The position numbers were made by a program, and so were the translations under genes. A DNA stretch of 64,000 nt from the NCBI RefSeq assembly GCF_029051725.1, contig NZ_JAACFU010000009.1, positions 248,001-312,000 of the forward strand, read 5' to 3'. The notes beneath the pieces are model-generated. The model searched no databases. It had not been told where the DNA came from and saw nothing but the letters and a program-made list of their open reading frames with translations. The DNA comes from Bradyrhizobium sp. CSS354. Its GTDB lineage: Bacteria > Pseudomonadota > Alphaproteobacteria > Rhizobiales > Xanthobacteraceae. Of this stretch, positions 33,980-41,331 are shown piece after piece. Numbering within the stretch: the first letter of the stretch is position 1; each line of letters starts with the position of its first letter.

Positions 33980-34464
33980 CGCTTCGCCAGGGGAGAGCCT
34001 TTTGCCGATAGCGAATGAGCTGATCGGTGCGGTTTGCGGGAGACGCTGCGCAGCTTGCGCCTGAGCCACCAGGCCGATACCGAAACGACGGCCCAGGCTA
34101 TCAACGCGGCAGCGAAAGCGCCCGTAACGCTGGCAGCCACGGTGAAATGAAAGACGGTGGCGAATGCCAGGAGACCGATGCTTCCCCAGGCGGCACCCGC
34201 TGCGTCGAGCCCGGCGGCCTCTTGCCCGCGGCGCGTGCCGCTGAGGCCGGCCTTCTCCTTGGTGCGGCGTTCATGGCTTTCGACCAGCGTGGCGCTGGCG
34301 CAGAAGATGGCGGGAAGCGCAAGGAAAAGTCCGCCGACGGACACACCGAAGCGCGCTCCCAGAACCCCCGTGAGCACGGTCGCCAGGCCGCCGAGCAGGA
34401 AACGAATGCCGTATTCGTACCAGCGTGTCTGCTTGAGTGCGGAGAGCGACAGCTTGACCGGCAT
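33976..34464 (-). CDS. DUF3147-like membrane protein
   Basis: A 162-residue protein from ATG 34464, which overlaps the stop of the upstream gene (TGATG). It has about four hydrophobic spans. The first pair, RFLLGGLATVLTGVLGARFG then GGLFLALPAIFCASATLVE, resembles the DUF3147 family. A hydrophilic insert (HERRTKEKAGLSGTRRGQEA) separates it from the C-terminal pair. It is the third gene of a PAP2-DUF3147-DUF3147 operon. The function is unknown; translational coupling suggests it partners the preceding protein. Confidence 0.7.
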   Translation of the reverse strand: MPVKLSLSALKQTRWYEYGIRFLLGGLATVLTGVLGARFGVSVGGLFLALPAIFCASATLVESHERRTKEKAGLSGTRRGQEAAGLDAAGAAWGSIGLLAFATVFHFTVAASVTGAFAAALIAWAVVSVSAWWLRRKLRSVSRKPHRSAHSLSAKGSPLAKR

Positions 34465-34811
34465 CAGGCCGCACCTCCGAAGCCGGCGAGCAGGCCGAAG
34501 GCGACCGCAAGCCACACGATGAGAGCGAGGACGGTCGCGGGCAGCGCGGACACACGGTATCTGATCAGCAGATGGCAGACGACGACGCTGTAGCAGCCGA
34601 GCGCGACCGCGCCATAGATCATCGTCCAGCTTTCGGCCGCGGCATATTGCGGTCCGTGCTGGACGACGGCGATGCCGAGCGTCGCCAATGCGACTGACGG
34701 TGCTGCGCCGAGCAACCCCGCAAAGCTTTTGGGTTTGAGCATATCGCCCAGGATCGCAAAAGCGGAGACGATGATGCCACCGGCGATGAAGCGCACGATA
34801 TATTCGGTCAC
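34464..34811 (-). CDS. DUF3147-like membrane protein
   Basis: A 115-residue protein. I prefer GTG 34811, which overlaps the stop of the PAP2 gene (GTGA); ATG 34862 is also in frame. It has four predicted spans: VRFIAGGIIVSAFAILGDML, then AGLLGAAPSVALATLGIAVV, a third near WTMIYGAVALGCYSVVVCHL and a fourth at the C-terminus. The pattern is DUF3147-like. It sits in the middle of the coupled operon at 33976-35392. The role is unknown, possibly in envelope or lipid handling given the PAP2 neighbour. Confidence 0.7.
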   Translation of the reverse strand: MTEYIVRFIAGGIIVSAFAILGDMLKPKSFAGLLGAAPSVALATLGIAVVQHGPQYAAAESWTMIYGAVALGCYSVVVCHLLIRYRVSALPATVLALIVWLAVAFGLLAGFGGAA

Positions 34812-35392
34812 GGCTTTTCCCGCCGATTGACTTGCTTGCGGAACGATTGCGTCAGTGTCCATGGCCGCAAGAGTCTCTCTACGGCCGCGCCAAGCGCAAA
34901 GCCTGCGATCACGTCGCTTGCCCAATGCGCGAGTACTGCGATCCGGGTCAGCGACAGCGCGATCGCGACCGTGCGCAGCAATCGGCGCGGCGTCTTCGGC
35001 AGCAAGCCCGCCGCCGAGGCAAGGGCGCCCATATGGACGGCGTGACCGGACGGGAAGGCGTCGCGCGCCCGTCCTGAGACGGGTACTCCATGCCCGTGCC
35101 CGCGTACGGTCAGCCGGTCTGGCCTGGTCTGATCGAACACGGATTTCAGGAGATGCGGCAGGACGGCCGTTGCCAGCGACACGGCCAGCATGTGATTTGC
35201 CACGGGCCGCTGTTGCGGCTGCCGAATGTGAGTATAGAGCCACCCTATTGCGGCCAGCACGAGCAGCACGTGCTCGTCGGCGGCCCAGGTTAATGTCTGC
35301 GCCGTGTGCTCGACGCCTGAATTGGTGTGATCAGCGATCGTATCCGCGATCGCGGTGTCGATCCGGCTGGGTTTGACCTCTACCAATGCCAT
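34808..35392 (-). CDS. PAP2-family phosphatase
   Basis: A 194-residue membrane protein carrying all three PAP2 motifs: KSVFDQTRPDR (K-x6-RP), PSGHAVH, and TRIAVLAHWASDVIAG (S/TR-x5-H-x3-D). The active site faces the periplasm in related enzymes, which remove phosphate from lipid substrates such as phosphatidate or undecaprenyl diphosphate. It is the first gene of a three-gene operon with overlapping starts. GGAAC lies at 35451-35447, but its -10 is TTT, so EcfG control is uncertain. Confidence 0.85.
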   Translation of the reverse strand: MALVEVKPSRIDTAIADTIADHTNSGVEHTAQTLTWAADEHVLLVLAAIGWLYTHIRQPQQRPVANHMLAVSLATAVLPHLLKSVFDQTRPDRLTVRGHGHGVPVSGRARDAFPSGHAVHMGALASAAGLLPKTPRRLLRTVAIALSLTRIAVLAHWASDVIAGFALGAAVERLLRPWTLTQSFRKQVNRREKP

Positions 35393-35501
35393 CTGTCTGC
35401 AAGCGTGATGTCCTTTGTGACAGTTTTGTAAAGCCCGGAGACTAAGAAGGTTCCTGGGCTCAACTTTGCGGCATCAGCCTGCGGCCAGACCAAAGCGCCG
35501 T

Positions 35502-36503
35502 TTACGGCTGTCCCGAACCGCCAGCGGACCCATACACTTGGCCGGTCGCATAGCTCGCGTCGGCCGCGGCAAGCTGCACGTAAATGGAGGCCAGTTCGGC
35601 GGGCTGGCCGGGACGGCCGAGCGGCGTCATGCCGCCGAATTTTTCGAGCTTCTCCATCGTGGCGCCGCCGGAGACCTGGAGCGGCGTCCAGATCGGTCCC
35701 GGTGCGACGCCGTTGACCCGGATGCCCTTGGAGGCGAGCTGCTTCGCCAGCGACTTCACGTAGTTCATCGTCGCCGCCTTGGTCTGCGCATAATCGTAGA
35801 GATCGGGCGAGGGGTCGTAAGCCTGCTCCGATGTCGTGCCGATAATGCACGAGCCGGGCTTCAAATGCGACAGCGCCGCCCTGATGATCCAGAACGGCGC
35901 GTAGATGTTGGTCTTCATGGTCGCGTCGAAGTCTTCCGAGGAGACGTCGAGAATGGACGCACGTGTCTGCTGCCGCGCCGCGTTGCAGACGACTATGTCG
36001 AGTCCGCCGAGACCTTGGACGGCCTGCTCGACCAGCGTCTTGCAGAAAGCCTCATCCTTGAGGTCGCCGGGAATGGCGAGCCCGGTACGCCCTTCCTTCT
36101 TGATCAGCGCGATGACGTCCTGCGCATCCGGCTCTTCCGCCGGCAGATAGTTGATGGCGACGTCGGCGCCTTCGCGTGCGTACGCTATCGCGGCGGCGCG
36201 GCCCATGCCGGAATCGCCTCCGGTGATCAGCGCCTTGCGTCCGGCGAGCCGGCCGGAGCCCTTGTAGCTGGTCTCGCCGTGATCTGGAGGCGGCTCCATC
36301 TTGCCGGCGAGGCCAGGCCAGGGCTGCGACTGTTTTTTGAACGGCGGCTTTGGAAAACGGCTGACGGGATCGACGAGTTTCTGCTCGGCCATGGATGTGT
36401 CTCCTTTCGCTGTCGAAGAGGCCAGCGAAGCAGCAGCAAGCGTTGCGCTCGCCGCTTGGACGACGTGCCGGCGGGATATGGAAGCCTTGTCTTGATGTGT
36501 CAT
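35502..36503 (-). CDS. SDR-family oxidoreductase (YghA-like), Tat-type leader
   Basis: A 333-residue short-chain dehydrogenase. The N-terminus SISRRHVVQAASATLAAASL has a twin-arginine-like leader, unusual for this group. An extension typical of YghA/glucose-dehydrogenase-like SDRs follows (PFKKQSQPWPGLAGKMEPPP). The Rossmann glycine motif is ALITGGDSGMGRAAA, with NAA in VVCNAAR and catalytic Tyr/Lys in YDYAQTKAAT. The substrate is unknown. If the leader works, it would carry a folded NAD(P) enzyme to the periplasm. A second ATG (MAEQKLVDP) would give the usual cytoplasmic form. Confidence 0.82.
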   Translation of the reverse strand: MTHQDKASISRRHVVQAASATLAAASLASSTAKGDTSMAEQKLVDPVSRFPKPPFKKQSQPWPGLAGKMEPPPDHGETSYKGSGRLAGRKALITGGDSGMGRAAAIAYAREGADVAINYLPAEEPDAQDVIALIKKEGRTGLAIPGDLKDEAFCKTLVEQAVQGLGGLDIVVCNAARQQTRASILDVSSEDFDATMKTNIYAPFWIIRAALSHLKPGSCIIGTTSEQAYDPSPDLYDYAQTKAATMNYVKSLAKQLASKGIRVNGVAPGPIWTPLQVSGGATMEKLEKFGGMTPLGRPGQPAELASIYVQLAAADASYATGQVYGSAGGSGQP

Positions 36504-36600
36504 GACGGTCTCCGCGATCTCGCGATCCCAATGCGCGGAGAGAGGCATCGTTGCAAAACGGGAGGACGCCGACCCACGAGCCGGCGTCCTCGGAAGATGT

Positions 36601-37152
36601 TTACTTGGTCTGACCGACGCTCGGCGCCTTGCCGAGCTCCTTGGCCATGTCGAGGTGGTGCTTGAGCGCCGGCAGCGTCTTGCCGGCCCAATCCTTCAGC
36701 TCGGAATTGTCGCCGCCCTTGGCGTAACGCTCGAACAGCGAGACCGCGTCCTCATGGGCGCTGACCTGGTACGAATTGTAGTCCGAGCTGAAGTCCTTGC
36801 CGTTCGCGCTCTTGAGCTTGTCGAGCTTGCTCTGATGCGAGCTGTCGAGTGCTGTCGGCAGGGTGGCCTGCACCTTGCCGCCGCTGACGAGGCCCTTGAG
36901 TTCGCTGCTGGTCTTGGTGTGGTCGGTCACCATTTGCTGCGCAAAGGTCTTCTCCTGCGCGTTGCCTTTCTGCTGGGCGAGCTTGCTCGACTCGATTTCG
37001 AACATGTCGCTGATGGCGACTTCCTTGACGAAGTCGGCGGTAGCGGGCGCGACGCCGAGCGCCGAGTTGACGCCGGTCTTCTCGCCAAGCGACTGGGCGA
37101 GCGCGGGGCCTGCGAGAAGCACGCAGGCAGCTGCGATGATGGTACGTTTCAT
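36601..37152 (-). CDS. DUF4142-family exported protein
   Basis: A 183-residue protein with a signal peptide (MKRTIIAAACVLLAGPALAQ). The mature part is the ferritin-like helical DUF4142 domain: FVKEVAISDMFEIESSKLAQ, FAQQMVTDHTKTSSELKGLV and FERYAKGGDNSELKDWAGKTLPALKHH. DUF4142 proteins are stress-induced periplasmic proteins of unknown activity. An exact EcfG-type promoter is found 57 bp upstream. It has a diverged relative at 31924-32436. Confidence 0.88.
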   Translation of the reverse strand: MKRTIIAAACVLLAGPALAQSLGEKTGVNSALGVAPATADFVKEVAISDMFEIESSKLAQQKGNAQEKTFAQQMVTDHTKTSSELKGLVSGGKVQATLPTALDSSHQSKLDKLKSANGKDFSSDYNSYQVSAHEDAVSLFERYAKGGDNSELKDWAGKTLPALKHHLDMAKELGKAPSVGQTK

Positions 37153-37208
37153 GGTCCGATCCCTCCAAATGGGCGCGCAGCCTCTCGCCGCGCGACGTTG
37201 CGCCCACC

Positions 37209-37233
37209 AACACGTTGCAGCGGCCGGAGTTCC
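37209..37233 (-). promoter_or_regulatory. EcfG-type promoter for the DUF4142 gene
   Basis: On the minus strand GGAAC (37233-37229), 17-bp spacer, GTT (37211-37209). Confidence 0.78.
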
Positions 37234-37239
37234 TAACGG

Positions 37240-37467
37240 CTAATCCGTCGGTCTCCTCCCGCTCCGTGGGTTGATTGGATCGGTCGGCTTGCGCCGAAGC
37301 CGTTCAGGCAGGAACGGCTCGGTCGGCGTGGCGGTGGCCTCGGCACGTACGTCTGCATGGCGTTGTGCCCGCTCGTGCGGCGTCCGGTTGTCGTTGATCT
37401 GCCGCTTCACGTCGAGGCCATCGACGGGATCGTTCACGCCATGCTGGATATCGCGGAAATCGCTCAT
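37240..37467 (-). CDS. small hydrophilic protein downstream of the ThDP enzyme
   Basis: A 75-residue charged protein (GLDVKRQINDNRTPHERAQR; C-terminus RRKPTDPINPRSGRRPTD). It has no membrane segment and is probably disordered. It starts 8 bp after the ThDP enzyme gene, so it is very likely in the same operon under the EcfG-type promoter at 39318. The function is unknown. Confidence 0.65.
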   Translation of the reverse strand: MSDFRDIQHGVNDPVDGLDVKRQINDNRTPHERAQRHADVRAEATATPTEPFLPERLRRKPTDPINPRSGRRPTD

Positions 37468-37475
37468 GCTTCACC

Positions 37476-39263
37476 TCATTCACTTCCAGGCAGGATCTTT
37501 TCCAACACCTGCCGCGCCGCGCCCTTGATTACTCCGCTCTCGTTGGGGTCGCCCTTCATCAGCGCAAGAGAGAAGTTCTTGGCCTGCTGCAAGGTGATGT
37601 GCGGCGGCAGCGGCGGCACTTCGGGGTCGGTCTTGACCTCCAGCACCACCGGCATCTCGCTCGCGAGCGCCTGGTCCCAGGCCGAGCCTAGTAGCTGCGG
37701 GCTGTCGACATAGATGCCGGAGAGGCCGATCAGCTCGGCAAAGCGCGAATAGGACACGTTTGGGATGCGCTGCGATGCCTCGAATTTCGGATCGCCGTTG
37801 ATGACGCGCTGCTCCCAGGTCACCTGGTTGAGGTCTTCGTTGTTGAAGACGCAGACGATGAAGCGCGGATCCTTCCAGTCGCGCCAATACTTCGCGGCGG
37901 TGATCAGTTCGGCCATGTTGTTCATCTGCATCGCGCCGTCGCCGACGAGGGCAATCACCGGGCGGTCGGAATGGGCGTATTTCGCGGCGAGTGCATAGGG
38001 CACCGCCGCACCCATCGAGGCGAGGCCGCCTGAGAGCGAGGCCGTCATGCCGCGGCGCATCTTCAAGTCGCGCGCGAACCAGTTGGCGCAGGAGCCGGAA
38101 TCGCTGGTGATGATGGCACGGTCCGGCAGGCGCGGAGACAGCTCCCAGGCGACGAGCTGCGGATTGACCGGTGCTGCGGGCTGATGTGCCCGATCATCTA
38201 GCGTCTTCCACCATTTCGCGACGTCGTCCTGGATGCCCTGGCGCCAGGCGCCGTCGGTCTTGGGTGCGAGCCGCGGCAGCAGGGCGCGCAGCGTCTCGGC
38301 GGCATCGCCGACCAGGCCAACCTCCATGGGGAAGCGGATCGACATCATGCTGGCGTCGATGTCGATCTGCACGCCGCGCGCCGCGCCTTCCTTCGGCAGG
38401 AATTCGGCATAGGGAAAGGCGGAGCCGACCATCAGCAGCGTGTCGCATTCCATCATCATGATGTAGCTGGGTTCGGTGCCGAGCAGGCCGATCGAGCCGG
38501 TGACCCAGGGCAGATCGTCGGGGAGCGCTGCCTTGCCGAGCAGCGCCTTGGCGCAGCCGGCTGACAAGCGGTCGGCGACCGCGATCACCTCCTCGGTGGC
38601 GTGGAGCGCGCCGGCGCCGATGAGCATCGCGACCTTCTTGCCGGCGTTGAGCACCTCGGCGGCACGGTCGAGGTCAGCGTCACGAGGCTTGATGCTTGGA
38701 GGACTATAGCCGACGCCGGAGTGCAGGGTGCCGTGAGCGCGGGGCGGATCCTCGTAGGGCTCCTCCTGGATATCGTTGGGTAGGATGATCACCGTTGGCG
38801 TCCGCCGTGCCAGCGCGATCCGGATCGACCGATCGATCAGATGCCGGATCTGCGCCGGCGAGGAGGCCTGCATGACATAGGCGCCAGCCACATCCTTGAA
38901 CATCGAGACCAGATCGAGTTCCTGCTGATAGTGTCCGCCCAGTGCATTGCGCGCCTGCTGACCGACGATCGCGAGCACGGGCTGGTGATCGAGCAGGGCA
39001 TCATAGAGCCCGGTGATCAGATGCGAGGCGCCGGGGCCCGAAGTTGCGATACAGACCCCGAGTTGGCCGGAGAACTTCGCATAGGCGGTCGCCATGAAGG
39101 CGGCCATCTCCTCATGCCGCGCCTGGACAAAGCCGATCTTGCCCTCAGCGCGCTGAAGGGCCCCGAACACGCCGTTGATGCCGTCGCCGGGATAGCCAAA
39201 GAGGTGGCGCACGCCCCATTGATGCAGACGTTGAACGATGAAGTCGGAGACGGTCTGGGACAT
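37476..39263 (-). CDS. ThDP-dependent enzyme (pyruvate oxidase/acetolactate synthase-like)
   Basis: A 595-residue protein from ATG 39263. The N-terminal ThDP domain has the catalytic Glu in ARHEEMAAFMATAYAKFSG. A central FAD/ADP-like domain lies at about 190-340. The C-terminal domain has the ThDP motif GDGAMQMNNMAELITA ending in NN (FNNEDLNQ). The family includes PoxB, acetolactate synthase and oxalyl-CoA decarboxylase. PoxB-like stress-induced decarboxylation of pyruvate fits the EcfG-type promoter upstream. Membrane-binding residues of PoxB cannot be confirmed. It forms an operon with the small gene at 37240. Confidence 0.85.
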   Translation of the reverse strand: MSQTVSDFIVQRLHQWGVRHLFGYPGDGINGVFGALQRAEGKIGFVQARHEEMAAFMATAYAKFSGQLGVCIATSGPGASHLITGLYDALLDHQPVLAIVGQQARNALGGHYQQELDLVSMFKDVAGAYVMQASSPAQIRHLIDRSIRIALARRTPTVIILPNDIQEEPYEDPPRAHGTLHSGVGYSPPSIKPRDADLDRAAEVLNAGKKVAMLIGAGALHATEEVIAVADRLSAGCAKALLGKAALPDDLPWVTGSIGLLGTEPSYIMMMECDTLLMVGSAFPYAEFLPKEGAARGVQIDIDASMMSIRFPMEVGLVGDAAETLRALLPRLAPKTDGAWRQGIQDDVAKWWKTLDDRAHQPAAPVNPQLVAWELSPRLPDRAIITSDSGSCANWFARDLKMRRGMTASLSGGLASMGAAVPYALAAKYAHSDRPVIALVGDGAMQMNNMAELITAAKYWRDWKDPRFIVCVFNNEDLNQVTWEQRVINGDPKFEASQRIPNVSYSRFAELIGLSGIYVDSPQLLGSAWDQALASEMPVVLEVKTDPEVPPLPPHITLQQAKNFSLALMKGDPNESGVIKGAARQVLEKILPGSE

Positions 39264-39317
39264 CGAGGGCGGCCCTTCGTTTTCCGGTATTTGGTTTCCG
39301 GGATTTGAATTTGAGAG

Positions 39318-39342
39318 AACCGCCCGTTTCCGGCGATGTTCC
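39318..39342 (-). promoter_or_regulatory. EcfG-type promoter for the ThDP enzyme operon
   Basis: On the minus strand GGAAC (39342-39338), 17-bp spacer, GTT (39320-39318), 55 bp upstream of ATG 39263. Confidence 0.78.
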
Positions 39343-39363
39343 TCAAGTCTGGCGGAACATGCC

Positions 39364-39389
39364 GGAACGATCGAGCACCTCTTCGGGTT
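39364..39389 (+). promoter_or_regulatory. candidate EcfG-type promoter for the PRC-barrel gene
   Basis: GGAAC 39364-39368, 18-bp spacer, GTT 39387-39389, 30 bp before ATG 39420. The spacer is one base longer than in the other sites. Confidence 0.55.
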
Positions 39390-39419
39390 GTCTCCACACT
39401 GGCTGAGTGGAGAATTGAG

Positions 39420-39794
39420 ATGTTGAATCAGGGTGAACTGGACAGAGACGAGATGGGTCGGTTGATCGGCAGCGACAAGGTCGAGGGAACATCGGTCTAT
39501 GGCGCCGATCGCAACAAAATCGGCTCGATCGAACGCGTGATGATCGACAAGATCAGCGGTAAGGTGTCCTACGCCGTGCTCGGCTTCGGCGGATTTCTGG
39601 GCCTCGGCAACGACCATTACCCGCTGCCGTGGCAGTCGCTGAAATACGACACGGAGCTCGGCGGCTATGTCACCGGCATCACCACCAAGGAGCTGGAAGG
39701 CGCGCCGAAATACGGCGAACGGAGCGATTGGAACTGGGGTGATGACGCCGCGGTTCGCGGCATCAACTCCTATTACGGCGTCCCCTTCGCGTAA
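39420..39794 (+). CDS. PRC-barrel domain protein
   Basis: A 124-residue protein from ATG 39420. The PRC-barrel is at residues about 15-95: GSDKVEGTSVYGADRNKIG, SGKVSYAVLGFGGFLGLG, then YPLPWQSLKYD. PRC-barrel proteins are small beta-barrel modules; stand-alone versions in rhizobia are often stress-induced. It is divergent from the ThDP enzyme and shares the upstream region with its promoter. The small gene at 39819 follows in the same transcript and a strong terminator ends the unit. Confidence 0.88.
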   Translation: MLNQGELDRDEMGRLIGSDKVEGTSVYGADRNKIGSIERVMIDKISGKVSYAVLGFGGFLGLGNDHYPLPWQSLKYDTELGGYVTGITTKELEGAPKYGERSDWNWGDDAAVRGINSYYGVPFA

Positions 39795-39818
39795 GCGTTT
39801 CCACCGAAAGGAAGCTCG

Positions 39819-39977
39819 ATGAGCAAGGAACGGCCTAACGACGATCCCCGGCAGCAGAGCGACTGGGGTTCGCACAAGCAGACAGACAAGCCCTGGAAGG
39901 GCACTCCGGAAAAAGAGCAGGGATCGGACGAGGTGAAGCCCGATCTCGAGAAATGGCAAGCGACGAAGACGCACTGA
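39819..39977 (+). CDS. 52-residue hydrophilic protein
   Basis: An open frame ATG 39819 to TGA 39977 with GAAAGGAAG as ribosome-binding site. The product is extremely polar (SKERPNDDPRQQSDWGSHKQ; later EVKPDLEKWQATKTH), with three Trp residues and no hydrophobic core. It is the second gene of the PRC-barrel transcript, ending 29 bp before a terminator. It resembles small hydrophilin-like stress proteins. The function is unknown. Confidence 0.6.
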   Translation: MSKERPNDDPRQQSDWGSHKQTDKPWKGTPEKEQGSDEVKPDLEKWQATKTH

Positions 39978-40006
39978 CACAAGGTGCGCTGCCCATAGAT
40001 ATCGCG

Positions 40007-40042
40007 GCGAGCGCGGCACGCACTGTGCCGCGCTCGCTTTTT
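40007..40042 (+). terminator. strong rho-independent terminator
   Basis: Perfect 13-bp stem GCGAGCGCGGCAC/GTGCCGCGCTCGC with loop GCACT, followed by TTTTT. It ends the PRC-barrel transcript. Confidence 0.92.
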
Positions 40043-40082
40043 GGGCAGGCCGTTCACGAACGCGATGGCGCTCGCAACAAGC

Positions 40083-40107
40083 GGAACCATGATCAGGAGT
40101 TGTAGTT
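40083..40107 (+). promoter_or_regulatory. EcfG-type promoter for the emrAB-like pair
   Basis: GGAAC 40083-40087, 17-bp spacer, GTT 40105-40107, 69 bp upstream of the membrane-fusion gene. Confidence 0.72.
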
Positions 40108-40176
40108 GGGCTCGCGGCGCGTGTGCCGGCTTTGGCGGCTCTGCCGCCAGTTTGATCCCCGAGAAAGGTGTTCACC

Positions 40177-41331
40177 GTGGATGCTCAGACACGGGAGCGT
40201 GGACCGTCCGCGGAGCAGCCGCAGAGGGCGAAAGAAGCTCCGAAGACATCTCCTGATCAGGCCCGCGACGCCGAGGGCTCGAAACCGGAGCAGGCGCCGT
40301 CGCTGCGAGACCGGATTCGCGAGCATTGGCTGGTGGCAAGCGTTGGCGCCATCGTCTTGCTCGCAGCTCTGATCGGCGGATTGCTCTATTGGCTCCAGAT
40401 ACGCCACTATGAATCCACCGACGATGCCTTCGTCGCGGCGCGCAGCTTTTCCGTGGCCTCGAAGGTCGGCGGCTACGTGACAGACATCCCGGTCACGGAC
40501 AACCAGCATGTCAACGCCGGGGACATTCTTGCCAAGATCGACGAGCGCGACTATCGCATCGCCATCGATCAGGCCAATGCTCAGGTCGCGGTCGCCAGGG
40601 CGAACATCGCCAATGTCGAGGCGCAGATCGTTTCGCAGCAGGAGCAGATCAAGCAGGCGGAGGCGCAGCTCGAACAGGCCCAGGCCCAGCTCCAGTTCTC
40701 GCAGGAAGAATTCGCGCGCGCCCAGGATCTGGTCGAGAAGGGCGCCGGCACCGTTCAGCGCCAGCAGCAGACCCGCTCCGATCTTCAGGCGCAGCAGGCC
40801 AATACCGAGCGCGCGAAGACCGCGGTGACGGCTGCGCAAGTCGGCATCAAGACGCTGCAGGCGCAGCTCGAGGGCGCCCGGGCGCAGCTCGAGCAGTCGC
40901 AGGCGCAGCTCGATCAGGCCAAGCTGAATCTCCAATATACCGGCGTCGTTGCGGCGCAGTCCGGCCGCGTCGTCAAGCTCAGCGGCGCCAAGGGCACCTT
41001 CGTCAACGCGGGCCAGAGCTTGATGATGTTCGTGCCCGATGAGGTCTGGATCGTCGCCAACTACAAGGAGACGCAGCTCAATGACATGCGGCCTGGCCAG
41101 CCGGTCGAGATCCGCATCGACGCCTATCCCGGGCGCAAGCTCACCGGCCATGTCGAGTCCGTGCAGCCTGGCTCCGGCACCGCGTTCAGCCTGCTGCCGG
41201 CGGAGAACGCCACCGGCAATTACGTCAAGGTGGTGCAGCGCGTGCCGGTGAAGATCGTGGTCGATAGCTGGCCGGCCGATTTGCCCGTTGGTCCCGGCAT
41301 GTCGGTCGTGCCCTGGACCAGGGTGCGATGA
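40177..41331 (+). CDS. EmrA/HlyD-type membrane fusion protein
   Basis: A 384-residue protein; I prefer GTG 40177, with GAGAAAGG upstream; GTG 40168 is also in frame. A short cytoplasmic N-terminus precedes one span at about 50-75 (VGAIVLLAALIGGLLYWLQI). The lipoyl-like half is GGYVTDIPVTDNQHVNAGD. A long alpha-hairpin of Gln/Ala-rich heptads follows (AEAQLEQAQAQLQFSQEE), then a barrel domain (GRVVKLSGAKGTFVNAGQ). It links the partner pump to an outer-membrane channel. It overlaps the pump gene by 4 bp. Confidence 0.9.
   Translation: MDAQTRERGPSAEQPQRAKEAPKTSPDQARDAEGSKPEQAPSLRDRIREHWLVASVGAIVLLAALIGGLLYWLQIRHYESTDDAFVAARSFSVASKVGGYVTDIPVTDNQHVNAGDILAKIDERDYRIAIDQANAQVAVARANIANVEAQIVSQQEQIKQAEAQLEQAQAQLQFSQEEFARAQDLVEKGAGTVQRQQQTRSDLQAQQANTERAKTAVTAAQVGIKTLQAQLEGARAQLEQSQAQLDQAKLNLQYTGVVAAQSGRVVKLSGAKGTFVNAGQSLMMFVPDEVWIVANYKETQLNDMRPGQPVEIRIDAYPGRKLTGHVESVQPGSGTAFSLLPAENATGNYVKVVQRVPVKIVVDSWPADLPVGPGMSVVPWTRVR

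Noticed and set aside
35425..35451. EcfG promoter for the PAP2 operon
   Set aside because: GGAAC is present with 17 bp, but the -10 reads TTT rather than GTT. It is too weak to list as a site.
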